Source: Enterovibrio sp045679545
Lineage (GTDB): Bacteria > Pseudomonadota > Gammaproteobacteria > Enterobacterales > Vibrionaceae
DNA: 64,000 nt
Assembly: GCF_045679545.1 (NCBI RefSeq)
Contig: NZ_CP166194.1
Coordinates: 2,418,001-2,482,000, forward strand
Reading direction: 5' to 3'
Below, in pieces: positions 8,684 to 18,201 of this stretch. The translations under genes and the position numbers were made by a program. The notes under the pieces were generated by a model, which ran no database searches, was not told where the DNA came from, and saw only the letters and a list, made by a program, of their open reading frames with translations. Numbering within the stretch: the first letter of the stretch is position 1; each line of letters begins with the position of its first letter.

Positions 8684-9163
8684 TTAACTTTCCGATTCAT
8701 CACGATACTTTGGTTTCTTCCTCACATAAAGCACACGTCTGACGCGGCTTACCACTTCCCCTCTCGCATCAACTACATTCACGATAAATTCAGGAAACAC
8801 CTTGTCCCCATTGGCGGTTGCATGTTGAATTGAAGCGATCGTTTCTTGTGAAATCACAAACTCTGCGAATAGATCAGACGAACCTGGCTTAATGAAGTTA
8901 ATGTCAGCTTCTTTATCCCAGACAAAATATTTTTCGCCCAAGATGCCCATTAACATCAGCGCGTAAGTCGGGTCTGTCATCGAAAAAATGCTGCCGCCGT
9001 ATTGGGTGCGGTTCGCATTTTTATTCCACCAGCGCAGTTTTAAACGCATTTTCACAAAACGGAAGTCATCGCTGATTTGTAAGATTTTTATCCCAGCTCC
9101 CCAAAACGGTGGCCAGCAGTTAAGCGCAAACTTCACGATCCCTGGTTTGTAGTATTTATACAC
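8684..9163 (-). CDS. DUF4442 domain protein (hotdog-fold, thioesterase-like)
   Basis: A 159-residue protein. The opening MYKYYKPGIVKFALNCWPPFWGAGI and the block RLKLRWWNKNANRTQYGGSIFSMTDP are characteristic of the DUF4442 family, which has the hotdog fold of acyl-CoA thioesterases. Such proteins may act on acyl thioesters, but no substrate is established. The C-terminal tail is basic (RRVLYVRKKPKYRDESES). Convergent with fldA and divergent from fur. Confidence 0.75.
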   Translation of the reverse strand: MYKYYKPGIVKFALNCWPPFWGAGIKILQISDDFRFVKMRLKLRWWNKNANRTQYGGSIFSMTDPTYALMLMGILGEKYFVWDKEADINFIKPGSSDLFAEFVISQETIASIQHATANGDKVFPEFIVNVVDARGEVVSRVRRVLYVRKKPKYRDESES

Positions 9164-9357
9164 AGTAGTTCCTTTTCTGGTCTAACCAGTTTATCGTGCC
9201 ACTTTTACTTAACAACAACAAGCCACAAAACCAACCAATTAGGTCAGATATTTATCGCGTGACACTGGCGGCGACTTATCACATTTGTTACGCTAACACA
9301 CAATTTTTCCCGTTCTCACAATTCCACAGGGAAAAGCAATTACGTAGGAAGAACCGG

Positions 9358-9807
9358 ATGTCAGATAATAACAAGGCACTGAAAGACGCAGGACTGAAAG
9401 TCACTTTGCCTCGATTAAAAATCCTAGAAGTCCTGCAACAGCCGGACTGTCAGCACATCAGCGCCGAAGACCTGTATAAAAAATTAATTGATATTGGCGA
9501 GGAGATTGGCCTTGCCACCGTGTACCGTGTCCTTAACCAATTTGATGATGCAGGGATTGTAACCCGTCACCACTTTGAAGGTGGTAAGTCAGTATTTGAA
9601 CTTGCGACTCAGCATCACCATGATCATCTAGTCTGTTTAGATTGCGGAAAAGTGATTGAATTCACAGACGAAGTGATTGAGCAGCGCCAGAGAGAAATCG
9701 CAACTCGCTTCAATGTGCGTCTAACGAACCATAGCTTATATCTCTATGGTCATTGCATCGAAGGTGACTGTAAGACTGATGAAACGCTTCATGATGCGCG
9801 CTCTTAA
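9358..9807 (+). CDS. fur: Ferric uptake regulator Fur
   Basis: A 149-residue Fur. The N-terminal winged helix (residues 1-85) holds GLATVYRVLNQFDDAGIV, the recognition helix. The C-terminal dimerisation/metal domain has the His cluster QHHHDHLVCLDCGK (Cys pair for structural Zn) and a second pair in GHCIEGDC. It represses iron-uptake genes with Fe2+. The ATG at 9358, behind AGGAAG, gives the family-typical length; a longer frame from 9196 is not supported. I see no clear Fur box in the 190 bases upstream. Confidence 0.97.
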   Translation: MSDNNKALKDAGLKVTLPRLKILEVLQQPDCQHISAEDLYKKLIDIGEEIGLATVYRVLNQFDDAGIVTRHHFEGGKSVFELATQHHHDHLVCLDCGKVIEFTDEVIEQRQREIATRFNVRLTNHSLYLYGHCIEGDCKTDETLHDARS

Positions 9808-9860
9808 GTAGACTTAGCATTTCAGCCTGTGTTTGTTAGCGTAAATAAAATGACAAGCAT

Positions 9861-9893
9861 AAAAAAACCGGAGCATCTGCCCCGGTTTTTTTG
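9861..9893. terminator. Bidirectional terminator between fur and glnS
   Basis: The stem AAAAACCGG/CCGGTTTTT has flanking A7 and T7 runs and sits between convergent fur and glnS. Confidence 0.88.
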
Positions 9894-9907
9894 TTTACAG
9901 TTGATGA

Positions 9908-11572
9908 TTAGCCGTCAATTTTCGCCCAAGTGTCACGAAGACCCACAGTGCGGTTAAAGACCAACGCATCTTCTGTGCTGTCTTTACGATCCGTACAGAA
10001 GTAACCCATACGTTCAAACTGATAGCCTTGTTCAGCGGCTGCTGTTTTTAAGCCTGGCTCAACAAAGCCATGAACCACAGTCAGTGACTCAGGATTGATT
10101 GTTGCTGCAAAATCGTCTGCAGCACCTGGATTTGGCACGGTGAATAGACGATCGTAAAGACGGATTTCAGCTGGCAAACCTGCATCTGCAGAGACCCAGT
10201 GGATCACACCTTTAACTTTGCGGCCGTCAGCAGGGTCTTTACCCAAGGTTTCTGGATCATAAGTACAATAAACCGTCGTGATCTTGCCATCAGCATCTTT
10301 CTCACAACGTTCTGCTTTCACTACGTATGCATTACGCAGACGCACTTCTTTACCTAGAACCAGTCGCTTGTATTTCTTGTTCGCTTCTTCGCGGAAATCT
10401 TCAGCTTCAATCCAGATTTCACGGCTAAACGGCACAGTGCGCTCGCCCATTTCTGGTTTGTTCGGGTGGTTAGGCGCTGACAAGGTTTCGATGTCACCAT
10501 CAAAGTTTTCAATCACTAGCTTGATGGGATCAAGAACCGCCATTGCACGCGGCGCATTGTCGTTCAAGTCATCACGAATACACGATTCAAGAGAACCGAT
10601 CTCAATCGTATTTTCTTGCTTAGTGACACCAATACGCTTACAGAATTCACGAATAGACGCAGGCGTGTAACCACGGCGACGAAGCCCGGAGATCGTTGGC
10701 ATACGCGGATCATCCCAACCATTAACCAACTTCTCGCTCACCAACTGACTCAGCTTACGCTTAGACATAACGGTGAATTCAAGATTCAGACGGCTAAACT
10801 CATACTGGCGTGGTTGACAATCAATAGTGATGTTTTCCAATACCCAGTCGTACAAACGACGATTATCTTGGAACTCCAACGTACACAGGCTGTGTGTAAT
10901 GCCTTCAAGCGCATCAGAAATACAATGCGTGAAGTCATACATTGGGTAGATGCACCACTTGTCACCCGTTTGGTGGTGATGTGCAAAGCGAACACGATAT
11001 AGAACCGGATCACGCATTACCATGAACGAGGATGCCATATCAATTTTCGCACGCAGACACGCTTTGCCTTCTGCGAACTCACCGTTTTTCATTTTGTCGA
11101 ACAGTGCCAAGTTTTCTTCTACGGTGCGGTCACGGTATGGGCTGTGTTTGCCAGGCGCAGTCAGTGTTCCGCGATATTCACGGATTTCATCTGCACTCAG
11201 CTCTTCCACATACGCCAACCCTTTTTCGATCAATTCAACCGCATAGCCATGCAGACGATCGAAATAGTCAGACGAATAGCAGACTTCACCGCTCCATTGG
11301 AAACCCAACCAGTTCACATCGCTTTTGATGGATTCAACAAATTCGATGTCTTCTTTTTCTGGGTTTGTATCGTCAAAACGCAAATTACATTGACCTTGAT
11401 AGTCTTTAGCAATACCAAAGTTCAAACAGATCGACTTCGCGTGCCCAATGTGAAGATACCCATTAGGCTCAGGCGGAAAACGCGTATGAACTGTCTTATG
11501 AACACCATCAGCCAAATCTTTGTCTATGATTTGACGGATAAAGTTGCTTGGACGAGCCTCAGACTCACTCAT
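9908..11572 (-). CDS. glnS: Glutamine--tRNA ligase
   Basis: A 554-residue class I aminoacyl-tRNA synthetase. HIGH motif: GYLHIGHAKS (near residue 40). KMSKS-type motif: VMSKRKL. It closely follows E. coli GlnRS from MSESEARPSNFIRQII to the C-terminal anticodon-binding beta barrels. The start is ATG 11572; a TTG one codon earlier is also in frame. In E. coli glnS lies close to nagE, as here. Confidence 0.98.
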   Translation of the reverse strand: MSESEARPSNFIRQIIDKDLADGVHKTVHTRFPPEPNGYLHIGHAKSICLNFGIAKDYQGQCNLRFDDTNPEKEDIEFVESIKSDVNWLGFQWSGEVCYSSDYFDRLHGYAVELIEKGLAYVEELSADEIREYRGTLTAPGKHSPYRDRTVEENLALFDKMKNGEFAEGKACLRAKIDMASSFMVMRDPVLYRVRFAHHHQTGDKWCIYPMYDFTHCISDALEGITHSLCTLEFQDNRRLYDWVLENITIDCQPRQYEFSRLNLEFTVMSKRKLSQLVSEKLVNGWDDPRMPTISGLRRRGYTPASIREFCKRIGVTKQENTIEIGSLESCIRDDLNDNAPRAMAVLDPIKLVIENFDGDIETLSAPNHPNKPEMGERTVPFSREIWIEAEDFREEANKKYKRLVLGKEVRLRNAYVVKAERCEKDADGKITTVYCTYDPETLGKDPADGRKVKGVIHWVSADAGLPAEIRLYDRLFTVPNPGAADDFAATINPESLTVVHGFVEPGLKTAAAEQGYQFERMGYFCTDRKDSTEDALVFNRTVGLRDTWAKIDG

Positions 11573-11663
11573 CAAAAAATACCTCGTAGGAAGAACTACA
11601 TGAAATTACGCCCAATGATCCACGATCACGGGTATTTACTCAACCACTACAGAACATCGAGAC

Positions 11664-11690
11664 GAAAAAAAGCCCGCATATAGCGGGCTT
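11664..11690 (-). terminator. Intrinsic terminator of the chitobiase gene
   Basis: Minus-strand stem AGCCCGC/GCGGGCT, loop TATAT, followed by T7, 18 bases past the stop at 11709. Confidence 0.85.
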
Positions 11691-11708
11691 CTGCGTCGCA
11701 AGGTGTCG

Positions 11709-14384
11709 TTATAGCGACACTGCACGACCTTCACGTTGCTTATCGGCACTCAGCGCACGCACTTTCACATCGCTCGCGTCAGAGATGGCAACAGGTGCTG
11801 CGTAGTCAGCCCACGTTTTACCGCTGTCTACCGAGTACTGAAGTGGCAGGCCAGGCATGCTGATGTTCATGTGCAGTTTACCTGCTTCAATCACAGCGCC
11901 AGGGACTGGGATGCGATATTGAATACCCGCCGCGTCCAGTTTCGCCATTTCACGTTGACCCATCACGTTTGCAAAGCGCGTCCAGTCTTGCAACTGAGCG
12001 TCTTTATTCACATAGTTGGTATCAAGGCTGTATGCTTTACCTACTTGGTAATCCAACTCCCAATCTGCTTTGTGCCATGCGCGCTCTGCCGCTGCAATCA
12101 CACGAGGGAAGACCATGAACTCGTACTGTTCGTCAGTACGCACGGTTTCGCTCCAAAGCTGAGCAGATAGACCATGAATGCCTTTCGATTCCACAGTGCC
12201 TTTACCGTTGAAGCCATTGCCGTCGCGGTCGACTGACGTTTCAGCATTTTGTGGCAAGTTTTCCGGTGCGAAACCGAACATCTTACGCGTATCAGTTGCA
12301 CGGGTTGCCCAGTAGTAACCTCGTTCTTTTGGATCAACCTCGTAAGGCATGTCCATGTAAACGTAATCTGGGTTTGACACGATCACGTCATAGCCCTTGC
12401 TCGCCCACTCATAAGCTGATGCGTCACCGCCCCAGTACAGAACGTCCCAGAAGTTAACACGAACGTTGTCAGTGTCGAATGCTGACGCATCTTTCGAGTA
12501 CTTCAGGCCATCCTGCCACGCTTGGAAGTTAGGGATGTCATGTGCCGCAACCACTTTGCTTACACGCTCAGCAAAGTAGCTTGGTAGGTGACCGAAGTCT
12601 TCTGCCACGCCCTCTGCGATCGCTTTTTGACACACAGGCGATTTCGCAAATGGCTTGTCTTCTTGGCTTAAATCAATATTACCTTTCCAAGAAACAGGCT
12701 CTGCTGCATTCAAGTCTTGGAAACCGGCGTTTAGCTTGATGTTCTTCGCTTCGTCACCACCAAAATGCCAGGTCGTCAGAGGCATGCCTGCTTCAGCGTG
12801 CATGGCCTTAACTTCGGTGATCACTTTGTCCACGAAGTTCACTGATGAATCCATGCATGGGTTGATGAAGCTGCGCTTGTCATACAGCTGAACCGTCGTC
12901 ACATTTGATGTATCCAAAGGATCCATCAGACGGAACTCTTCTGCTTTGGCAAGATCGCCTTGCTCTACATACTTGGTGTAGCGTGCTTCCATAGAAACAA
13001 CGGCTGCACGTGAGTGAGCTGGCATATCGATTTCTGGGATCACTTCAATACCGCGTGCTTTCGCATGACGCAGAATTTCCATGTAATCGGCTTTAGAGAA
13101 GAAACCTGAACCGAAGTTTTCAGTTGTTGGGCCCGAACCCAACTGTGGCAGCAGACATGAGGTTTCAGACAGATCGTGACAACGGTTTGCACCTACGTCA
13201 GTCAGCTCTGGCAAGCCAGGGATCTCTAGACGCCAGCCCTCATCGTCTGTCAGGTGAAGGTGTAGTTTATTCAGCTTGTAAGCTGCCATCTGATCAATGG
13301 TACGCAACATCGCTTCTTTTGAATGGAAGTTACGCGCGACATCAACCATCACACCGCGGTAATCAAAGCGAGGTGCATCTTCAATCGCAACCCAAGGCAG
13401 CATGCCACTGTCGTCTTTGTCCATCAGTGCCATCAGTGATTGCAAGCCGTAGAATGCACCTACACTGTCAAAGCCAAGCACATCAACACCGGCCGCATTC
13501 ACCGCTAGCTTGTAAGCACCCGATACCGCTTCTTCGCCGCTAAACGCTTTCGCATCAACATTGATATTCAGTGCGATATCACCGTCTACGTTGACACCCA
13601 AAAGCGCTGCACGATCTTCAAATGCCGCCAATTGGTCAGCATCTAGAGCATTGTTCGTCACGGCAAAGCCAGACGTGACATGCAGAGCGCCACGCATTTG
13701 CTTGATTTTCAGTGGTGTTGGGATAATAGATGCTTCAATCGCGCTATTCGACAATTGCGCTACATCGCTGTTTTTTGCAAAGCGCGAGGCTGCGGTCGCC
13801 AATATGTTGTTGTCTTCTGGTGTACGCTTCCACTTGTCACCATCAATCTCAGCAACAAATGCGTCGACGTTTTCCGTGTTCAGTGACTTGATGACTTTTG
13901 GCTCTGCATCTCCCACAACCACATAGGCGCGTGGCATGAAGTCAGTTTCAAACAGTGTCCAGTACTCTTGAATTAGGGGTATTTCAATTTTCTCACCCGC
14001 CGCGAAACCGACGAAGGACGCCGTTGGCGTCAGTTCATACAGGTCACCCGTCAAGTGCTTGATGGTGAAGTCTTCGTTTTCAACATCAAGGATGACACGA
14101 ATGCTGTGCAGGTAGATTTTCCAATCGTTACCCGTTACTGCTTCACCATCATTCACCACGGTCATCAGGATCTTGTTACAAGATGCCCACTCTGCACCCA
14201 TTTCCTGACATGCCATACCATCCTGAGCGCCAGTGTTGGTCTGAATGTTGTAGCTTATGTCCAACTGAGAAGCCAACGCATCAACCGTTGCTTGTTGTGC
14301 AGAGCCAGAAGGCAGAATGCCACAACCAGCAAGACCGGCGGCAACCGCTGCAGATAAGAATCCAATCTTAAATGTCTTATTCAT
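11709..14384 (-). CDS. chb: Lipoprotein beta-N-acetylhexosaminidase (chitobiase), GH20
   Basis: An 891-residue exported lipoprotein. The signal peptide ends in lipobox LAGC (Cys21). It is followed by a CHB/HEX N-terminal carbohydrate-binding domain (about 30-180), a GH20b domain (about 215-330), the TIM-barrel catalytic domain with the Asp544-Glu545 pair in HFGGDEA, and a C-terminal Ig-like domain. It cleaves terminal GlcNAc from chitobiose and chito-oligosaccharides at the cell envelope, feeding the NagE transporter next door. It follows nagE on the same strand after a terminator-like hairpin. Close to Vibrio chitobiase in length and domain order. Confidence 0.93.
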   Translation of the reverse strand: MNKTFKIGFLSAAVAAGLAGCGILPSGSAQQATVDALASQLDISYNIQTNTGAQDGMACQEMGAEWASCNKILMTVVNDGEAVTGNDWKIYLHSIRVILDVENEDFTIKHLTGDLYELTPTASFVGFAAGEKIEIPLIQEYWTLFETDFMPRAYVVVGDAEPKVIKSLNTENVDAFVAEIDGDKWKRTPEDNNILATAASRFAKNSDVAQLSNSAIEASIIPTPLKIKQMRGALHVTSGFAVTNNALDADQLAAFEDRAALLGVNVDGDIALNINVDAKAFSGEEAVSGAYKLAVNAAGVDVLGFDSVGAFYGLQSLMALMDKDDSGMLPWVAIEDAPRFDYRGVMVDVARNFHSKEAMLRTIDQMAAYKLNKLHLHLTDDEGWRLEIPGLPELTDVGANRCHDLSETSCLLPQLGSGPTTENFGSGFFSKADYMEILRHAKARGIEVIPEIDMPAHSRAAVVSMEARYTKYVEQGDLAKAEEFRLMDPLDTSNVTTVQLYDKRSFINPCMDSSVNFVDKVITEVKAMHAEAGMPLTTWHFGGDEAKNIKLNAGFQDLNAAEPVSWKGNIDLSQEDKPFAKSPVCQKAIAEGVAEDFGHLPSYFAERVSKVVAAHDIPNFQAWQDGLKYSKDASAFDTDNVRVNFWDVLYWGGDASAYEWASKGYDVIVSNPDYVYMDMPYEVDPKERGYYWATRATDTRKMFGFAPENLPQNAETSVDRDGNGFNGKGTVESKGIHGLSAQLWSETVRTDEQYEFMVFPRVIAAAERAWHKADWELDYQVGKAYSLDTNYVNKDAQLQDWTRFANVMGQREMAKLDAAGIQYRIPVPGAVIEAGKLHMNISMPGLPLQYSVDSGKTWADYAAPVAISDASDVKVRALSADKQREGRAVSL

Positions 14385-14405
14385 ATACGTATTTCCCTAC
14401 GATTT

Positions 14406-14419
14406 GGCCGAATTCGGCC
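14406..14419. repeat. Perfect 14-bp palindrome in the chitobiase leader
   Basis: GGCCGAATTCGGCC lies 22 bases upstream of the chitobiase start, directly after the T-run of the nagE terminator. It could be an operator or a small hairpin in the leader; its role is unknown. Confidence 0.6.
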
Positions 14420-14420
14420 C

Positions 14421-14450
14421 AAAAAAAGCCGACCCCGCTAAGGGCCGGCT
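14421..14450 (-). terminator. Terminator/attenuator after nagE
   Basis: Minus-strand stem AGCCGGCCC/GGGTCGGCT (one mismatch), loop TTAGCG, then T7. It sits between the nagE stop and the chitobiase start, so it should limit read-through from nagE. Confidence 0.8.
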
Positions 14451-14479
14451 ATATTGACTGTTTAGTCAGTATATTTTAA

Positions 14480-15976
14480 TTAAGGCAGTTTGATTTCTGA
14501 CAAATCTTCAGTTGTGCCAACTTTTTTCATTTCGCCAGCAACAATTTCTGCCAATGGACCCAAGATAACCTGAAGGTTATTGGTGCCCAATTTAACAACA
14601 CCCATCGCACCCAGTGCTTTCAGTGTTTTCTCGTCGATCTGAGCGCCATCTTTAACAGTCAGACGAAGACGAGTAATACATGCATCGATAGTGGTTAGGT
14701 TGTCGTGACCACCTAGTGCTTTCAGGTACTGGCGAGCCAGGATACCGGTCTCTTTAGATGCTTCAACGCCATTTGATTCAGCGTCGTCATCTAGATCTTC
14801 ACGACCAGGCGTTTTCAGGTTGAACTTAACGATCGCGGTGCGGAATACTGCGTAGTAGATACCGAAGAATACCAAACCTTGAACGATAAGCATGTACCAG
14901 TTAACAGCCAGCGGGTTACGTGTAGACAAGAACAAGTCAACAAGACCTGCAGAGAAACCGAAACCTGCAATCCACTGCATAGATGCAGCGATGTATACAG
15001 AGATACCTGTCAGCAATGCGTGAAGCACGTAAAGACCAGGTGCTAAGAACATGAACGAGAATTCTAGTGGTTCAGTCACACCGGTAAAGAATGATGCGAA
15101 ACCAGCAGCGATCATGATAGATGCTACTTTCTCTTTGTTCTCAGGCTTAGCCGTGTGGTAGATAGCTAGTGCCGCACCTGGCAGACCAAACATCATGATT
15201 GGGAAGAAGCCCGCTTGGTACATACCTGTTACACCAACAGTTGCAGTACCTTCAGCTAGGGACTTAGCGCCACCAAGGAAGTTAGGAATATCGTTAATGC
15301 CTGCAACGTCGAACCAGAATACTGAGTTCAGAGCGTGGTGCAGACCAACAGGAATAAGAAGACGGTTAAAGAATGCATAGATACCTGCACCCAATTCGCC
15401 CATACCTTGAATACCTTCACCGAAGCTAACCAGACCACCATAAACACTTGGCCAAACGTACATCAGGATGAAAGAAACAATGATTGCAGCAAAAGAGGTA
15501 ACGATTGGAACCAGACGCTTGCCAGAGAAGAACGCCAACGCTTTGTGCAGTTCTACGTGTGAGAAACGGTTGTACAGTTCCGCTGACATGATACCGACCA
15601 AGATACCAACAAATTGGTTCTGGATCTTACCGAAAGCCGCTGGAACAGCACTTGGGTCAATGTTTTGAATTTGAGCAACAGCACCTGGCGACAGTAACGT
15701 AGTCACTACGTACATACCAACCAGACCGGCTAGCGCAGCAGCGCCGTCTTTGTCTTTAGACATACCATAGGCAACACCTACAGCAAACAGCCAAGACATG
15801 TTATCAATGATTGCAGCGCCTGCTTTGATCAAAAATGCCGCCAGAACGCTGTTTGCGCCCCAACCGGTCGGATCGATAAAGTAGCCGATACCCATTAGGA
15901 TTGCAGCTGCAGGAAGCGTGGCAACGGGTACCATTAACGCTTTACCTACTTTTTGGAAATAACCGAGAATATTCAC
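14480..15976 (-). CDS. nagE: N-acetylglucosamine PTS transporter, IIBC components
   Basis: A 498-residue PTS permease. The N-terminal IIC domain (about 1-390) has roughly ten membrane segments and family motifs PVGLHHALNSVFWF and FFTGVTEPLEF. A C-terminal IIB domain (about 410-498) carries the phosphocysteine in TTIDACITRLRL (Cys433). E. coli NagE (about 648 residues) has an extra IIA domain, absent here, so an external IIA-Glc-type protein must phosphorylate it, as usual in vibrios. It imports GlcNAc as GlcNAc-6-P. Divergent from nagBAC across a shared regulatory region. Confidence 0.95.
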   Translation of the reverse strand: MNILGYFQKVGKALMVPVATLPAAAILMGIGYFIDPTGWGANSVLAAFLIKAGAAIIDNMSWLFAVGVAYGMSKDKDGAAALAGLVGMYVVTTLLSPGAVAQIQNIDPSAVPAAFGKIQNQFVGILVGIMSAELYNRFSHVELHKALAFFSGKRLVPIVTSFAAIIVSFILMYVWPSVYGGLVSFGEGIQGMGELGAGIYAFFNRLLIPVGLHHALNSVFWFDVAGINDIPNFLGGAKSLAEGTATVGVTGMYQAGFFPIMMFGLPGAALAIYHTAKPENKEKVASIMIAAGFASFFTGVTEPLEFSFMFLAPGLYVLHALLTGISVYIAASMQWIAGFGFSAGLVDLFLSTRNPLAVNWYMLIVQGLVFFGIYYAVFRTAIVKFNLKTPGREDLDDDAESNGVEASKETGILARQYLKALGGHDNLTTIDACITRLRLTVKDGAQIDEKTLKALGAMGVVKLGTNNLQVILGPLAEIVAGEMKKVGTTEDLSEIKLP

Positions 15977-16241
15977 CTGTGTTCCCCCTATAGTGGTTCT
16001 TTCTCAGAGTTGTAATGACAACATGGGACTTTTTTTACTATCCAATGTGAGTCAGGTGGAGTTTATTCCATTAATTTCGCCCCGCAAATTAAAACAGGTG
16101 CAATTGTGATTTTTGTCACTCAAAACGATACGAGATCCTGTTTTTTGCTAGCGCCATCATAAAACTTATTTTATGATGAAAACTAAGATACAAATCCACT
16201 ATGCTGTATAGTCTGAATTTGAATTAATTAAGAGGTGTACC
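15977..16241. promoter_or_regulatory. nagE-nagB divergent regulatory region
   Basis: 265 bases between the divergent transporter and catabolic genes. In E. coli NagC binds operators at both promoters and forms a repression loop, and CRP activates. A perfect 24-bp inverted repeat (16155-16178, listed separately) is the best operator candidate. TATAGT at 16207-16212 is a possible -10 for nagB. Confidence 0.6.
16155..16178. promoter_or_regulatory. Candidate NagC operator (perfect inverted repeat)
   Basis: Arms CATCATAAAA and TTTTATGATG are separated by CTTA, giving two perfect 10-bp half sites, AT-rich in the centre as expected for NagC/Mlc-type ROK repressors. It lies 64 bases upstream of the nagB start. 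Binding by NagC is inferred from context. Confidence 0.55.
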
Positions 16242-17042
16242 GTGAGACTTATCCCTTTACAAACCGCACATGAAGTAGGCTTTTGGTCAGCGCGCTATAT
16301 TGTTGATAAGATTAACAAATTTGCTCCAACTGAAGATCGTCCGTTTGTTCTGGGTTTGCCGACTGGTGGCACCCCACTGAACACCTATAAGCAACTGATT
16401 AATCTTCATAAGCAGGGCGAAGTAAGCTTTAAAAACGTCGTCACGTTCAACATGGACGAGTACTGTGGTATCCCAGCAGATCATCCAGAATCTTACCGCA
16501 GCTTTATGTTCAATAACTTCTTCAATCATATTGATATTAAAGAAGAAAACATTAACCTTCTGAACGGCAACACTGACGATCATGAAGCAGAATGCCAACG
16601 TTACGAAGAGAAGATTAAATCTTACGGTCGTATCAACCTATTCATGGGTGGCATTGGCAACGACGGTCACATCGCATTTAACGAGCCAGCATCGTCACTT
16701 TCATCACGTACTCGCATCAAAACCTTGACGGAAGATACGCGTATTGCTAACTCTCGTTTCTTTGACAATGACATCAACCAAGTACCTAAACACGCACTGA
16801 CTATTGGCGTAGGTACCTTGCTTGACGCAAAAGAAGTGATGATTCTGGTTACTGGCCACAACAAAGCGCTTGCTCTGCAAGCCGCGGTTGAGGGTTCAGT
16901 GAACCACCTATGGACAGTTTCTGCGCTTCAACTGCACCCTAAAGCACTGATGGTATGTGACGAACCGTCAACCGCTGAACTGAAGGTGAAGACAGTGAAG
17001 TACTTCCATGAGCTAGAAGCTGAAAACATCAAAAACCTGTAA
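16242..17042 (+). CDS. nagB: Glucosamine-6-phosphate deaminase
   Basis: A 266-residue enzyme converting GlcN-6-P to fructose-6-P and ammonia. The phosphate loop is GLPTGGTP, the catalytic Asp lies in TFNMDEYCG (Asp72), and the His/Glu region is GGIGNDGHIAFNEP. The allosteric GlcNAc-6-P-binding residues seen in E. coli NagB lie in conserved stretches. Same length as E. coli. The start is GTG 16242 behind AGAGGTG, since the protein must begin MRLIPL. First gene of nagBAC; 15 bases to nagA. Confidence 0.97.
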   Translation: MRLIPLQTAHEVGFWSARYIVDKINKFAPTEDRPFVLGLPTGGTPLNTYKQLINLHKQGEVSFKNVVTFNMDEYCGIPADHPESYRSFMFNNFFNHIDIKEENINLLNGNTDDHEAECQRYEEKIKSYGRINLFMGGIGNDGHIAFNEPASSLSSRTRIKTLTEDTRIANSRFFDNDINQVPKHALTIGVGTLLDAKEVMILVTGHNKALALQAAVEGSVNHLWTVSALQLHPKALMVCDEPSTAELKVKTVKYFHELEAENIKNL

Positions 17043-17057
17043 GGTAAGGAAGTATTC

Positions 17058-18194
17058 ATGTACGCACTGATTAACTGCCGAATTTTTACTGGTAGCGAAG
17101 TGCTGGATAATCATGCTGTCATCGTTGATGGTGGCCTGATCCAGAACGTTTGTCCTGAAAGTGAATTGCCAGAAGGCATTGAAACTCGCTCACTTGACGG
17201 CGCATATCTGAGCCCTGGCTTCATCGACCTACAACTTAACGGTTGTGGCGGTGTGATGTTCAACGACGAAGTGACTGCAGACACTATCCACACGATGCAT
17301 TTGGCCAATCTGAAGTCTGGCTGTACTAGCTTCTTGCCAACACTGATCACGTCTTCTGACGAAGACATGCAGGCGTCAGTCAGTGCAATTCGTGACTACC
17401 AAGCAAAATATCAGCATCAAGCTCTTGGTCTGCACCTTGAAGGTCCATACCTCAACGTTGCCAAAAAAGGCATTCATAGCGTGGATTACATTCGCCGCTC
17501 TGATGACGCAATGATCGATTTCATTGCAGCCAATGCGGACGTAGTAACGAAAGTGACACTGGCACCTGAGCTAACGCCAGCGGCGCATATTCGTCAACTG
17601 GCTGATGCGGGTATTGTAGTATCAGCAGGCCACACCAACGCAAGCTATGTCGAAGCCCGTCAAGGCTTTAAAGCGGGTATCACCTTTGCCACTCACCTGT
17701 TCAATGCGATGACGCCAATTGCGGGTCGTGAGCCAGGTATGGTTGGCGCTATCTACGACACGCCGGAAGTTTATACGGGTGTGATTGCAGATGGTTTCCA
17801 CGTTGATTATGCAAACATTCGCATTGCCCACAAATTGAAAGGCGAGAAACTGGTTCTTGTTACTGATGCAGCAGCGCCTGCAGGAGCAGACATGGATCAC
17901 TTTATTTTTGTAGGTAAGAAAGTATATTACCGAGATGGTAAGTGTGTTGATGAAAATGGCACACTTGGCGGTTCGGCATTGACCATGATTGAAGCAGTAC
18001 AAAACTCTGTCGAACATGTAGGCATCGCTTTGGATGAAGTGATCCGCATGGCAACCTTGTATCCAGCACGAGCAATCGGCGTGGACAACAAGCTAGGGGC
18101 TATCAAGAATGGATATGTCGCTAACCTGACCGTGTTTGATCGCGATTTCAATGTCAAAGCGACTGTAGTTAACGGCGAATATACATTGAATTAG
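17058..18194 (+). CDS. nagA: N-acetylglucosamine-6-phosphate deacetylase
   Basis: A 378-residue amidohydrolase removing acetate from GlcNAc-6-P to feed NagB. Motifs: SPGFIDLQLNGCGG, metal ligand Glu in HLEGPY, His in AGHTNA and THLFNAM, and catalytic Asp in VTDAAAPAG. Length is close to E. coli NagA (382). Good ribosome site AAGGAAG before ATG 17058. Between nagB and nagC (7 bases to nagC), clearly one transcript. Confidence 0.97.
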   Translation: MYALINCRIFTGSEVLDNHAVIVDGGLIQNVCPESELPEGIETRSLDGAYLSPGFIDLQLNGCGGVMFNDEVTADTIHTMHLANLKSGCTSFLPTLITSSDEDMQASVSAIRDYQAKYQHQALGLHLEGPYLNVAKKGIHSVDYIRRSDDAMIDFIAANADVVTKVTLAPELTPAAHIRQLADAGIVVSAGHTNASYVEARQGFKAGITFATHLFNAMTPIAGREPGMVGAIYDTPEVYTGVIADGFHVDYANIRIAHKLKGEKLVLVTDAAAPAGADMDHFIFVGKKVYYRDGKCVDENGTLGGSALTMIEAVQNSVEHVGIALDEVIRMATLYPARAIGVDNKLGAIKNGYVANLTVFDRDFNVKATVVNGEYTLN

Positions 18195-18201
18195 GACATT
18201 T

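Noticed and set aside
9196..9357. Upstream extension of Fur
   Set aside because: The added residues do not resemble Fur, and ATG 9358 has a good ribosome site and gives the standard length.
11144..11683. 179-codon frame antisense to glnS
   Set aside because: Shadow of glnS, whose identity is certain; no independent start signal.
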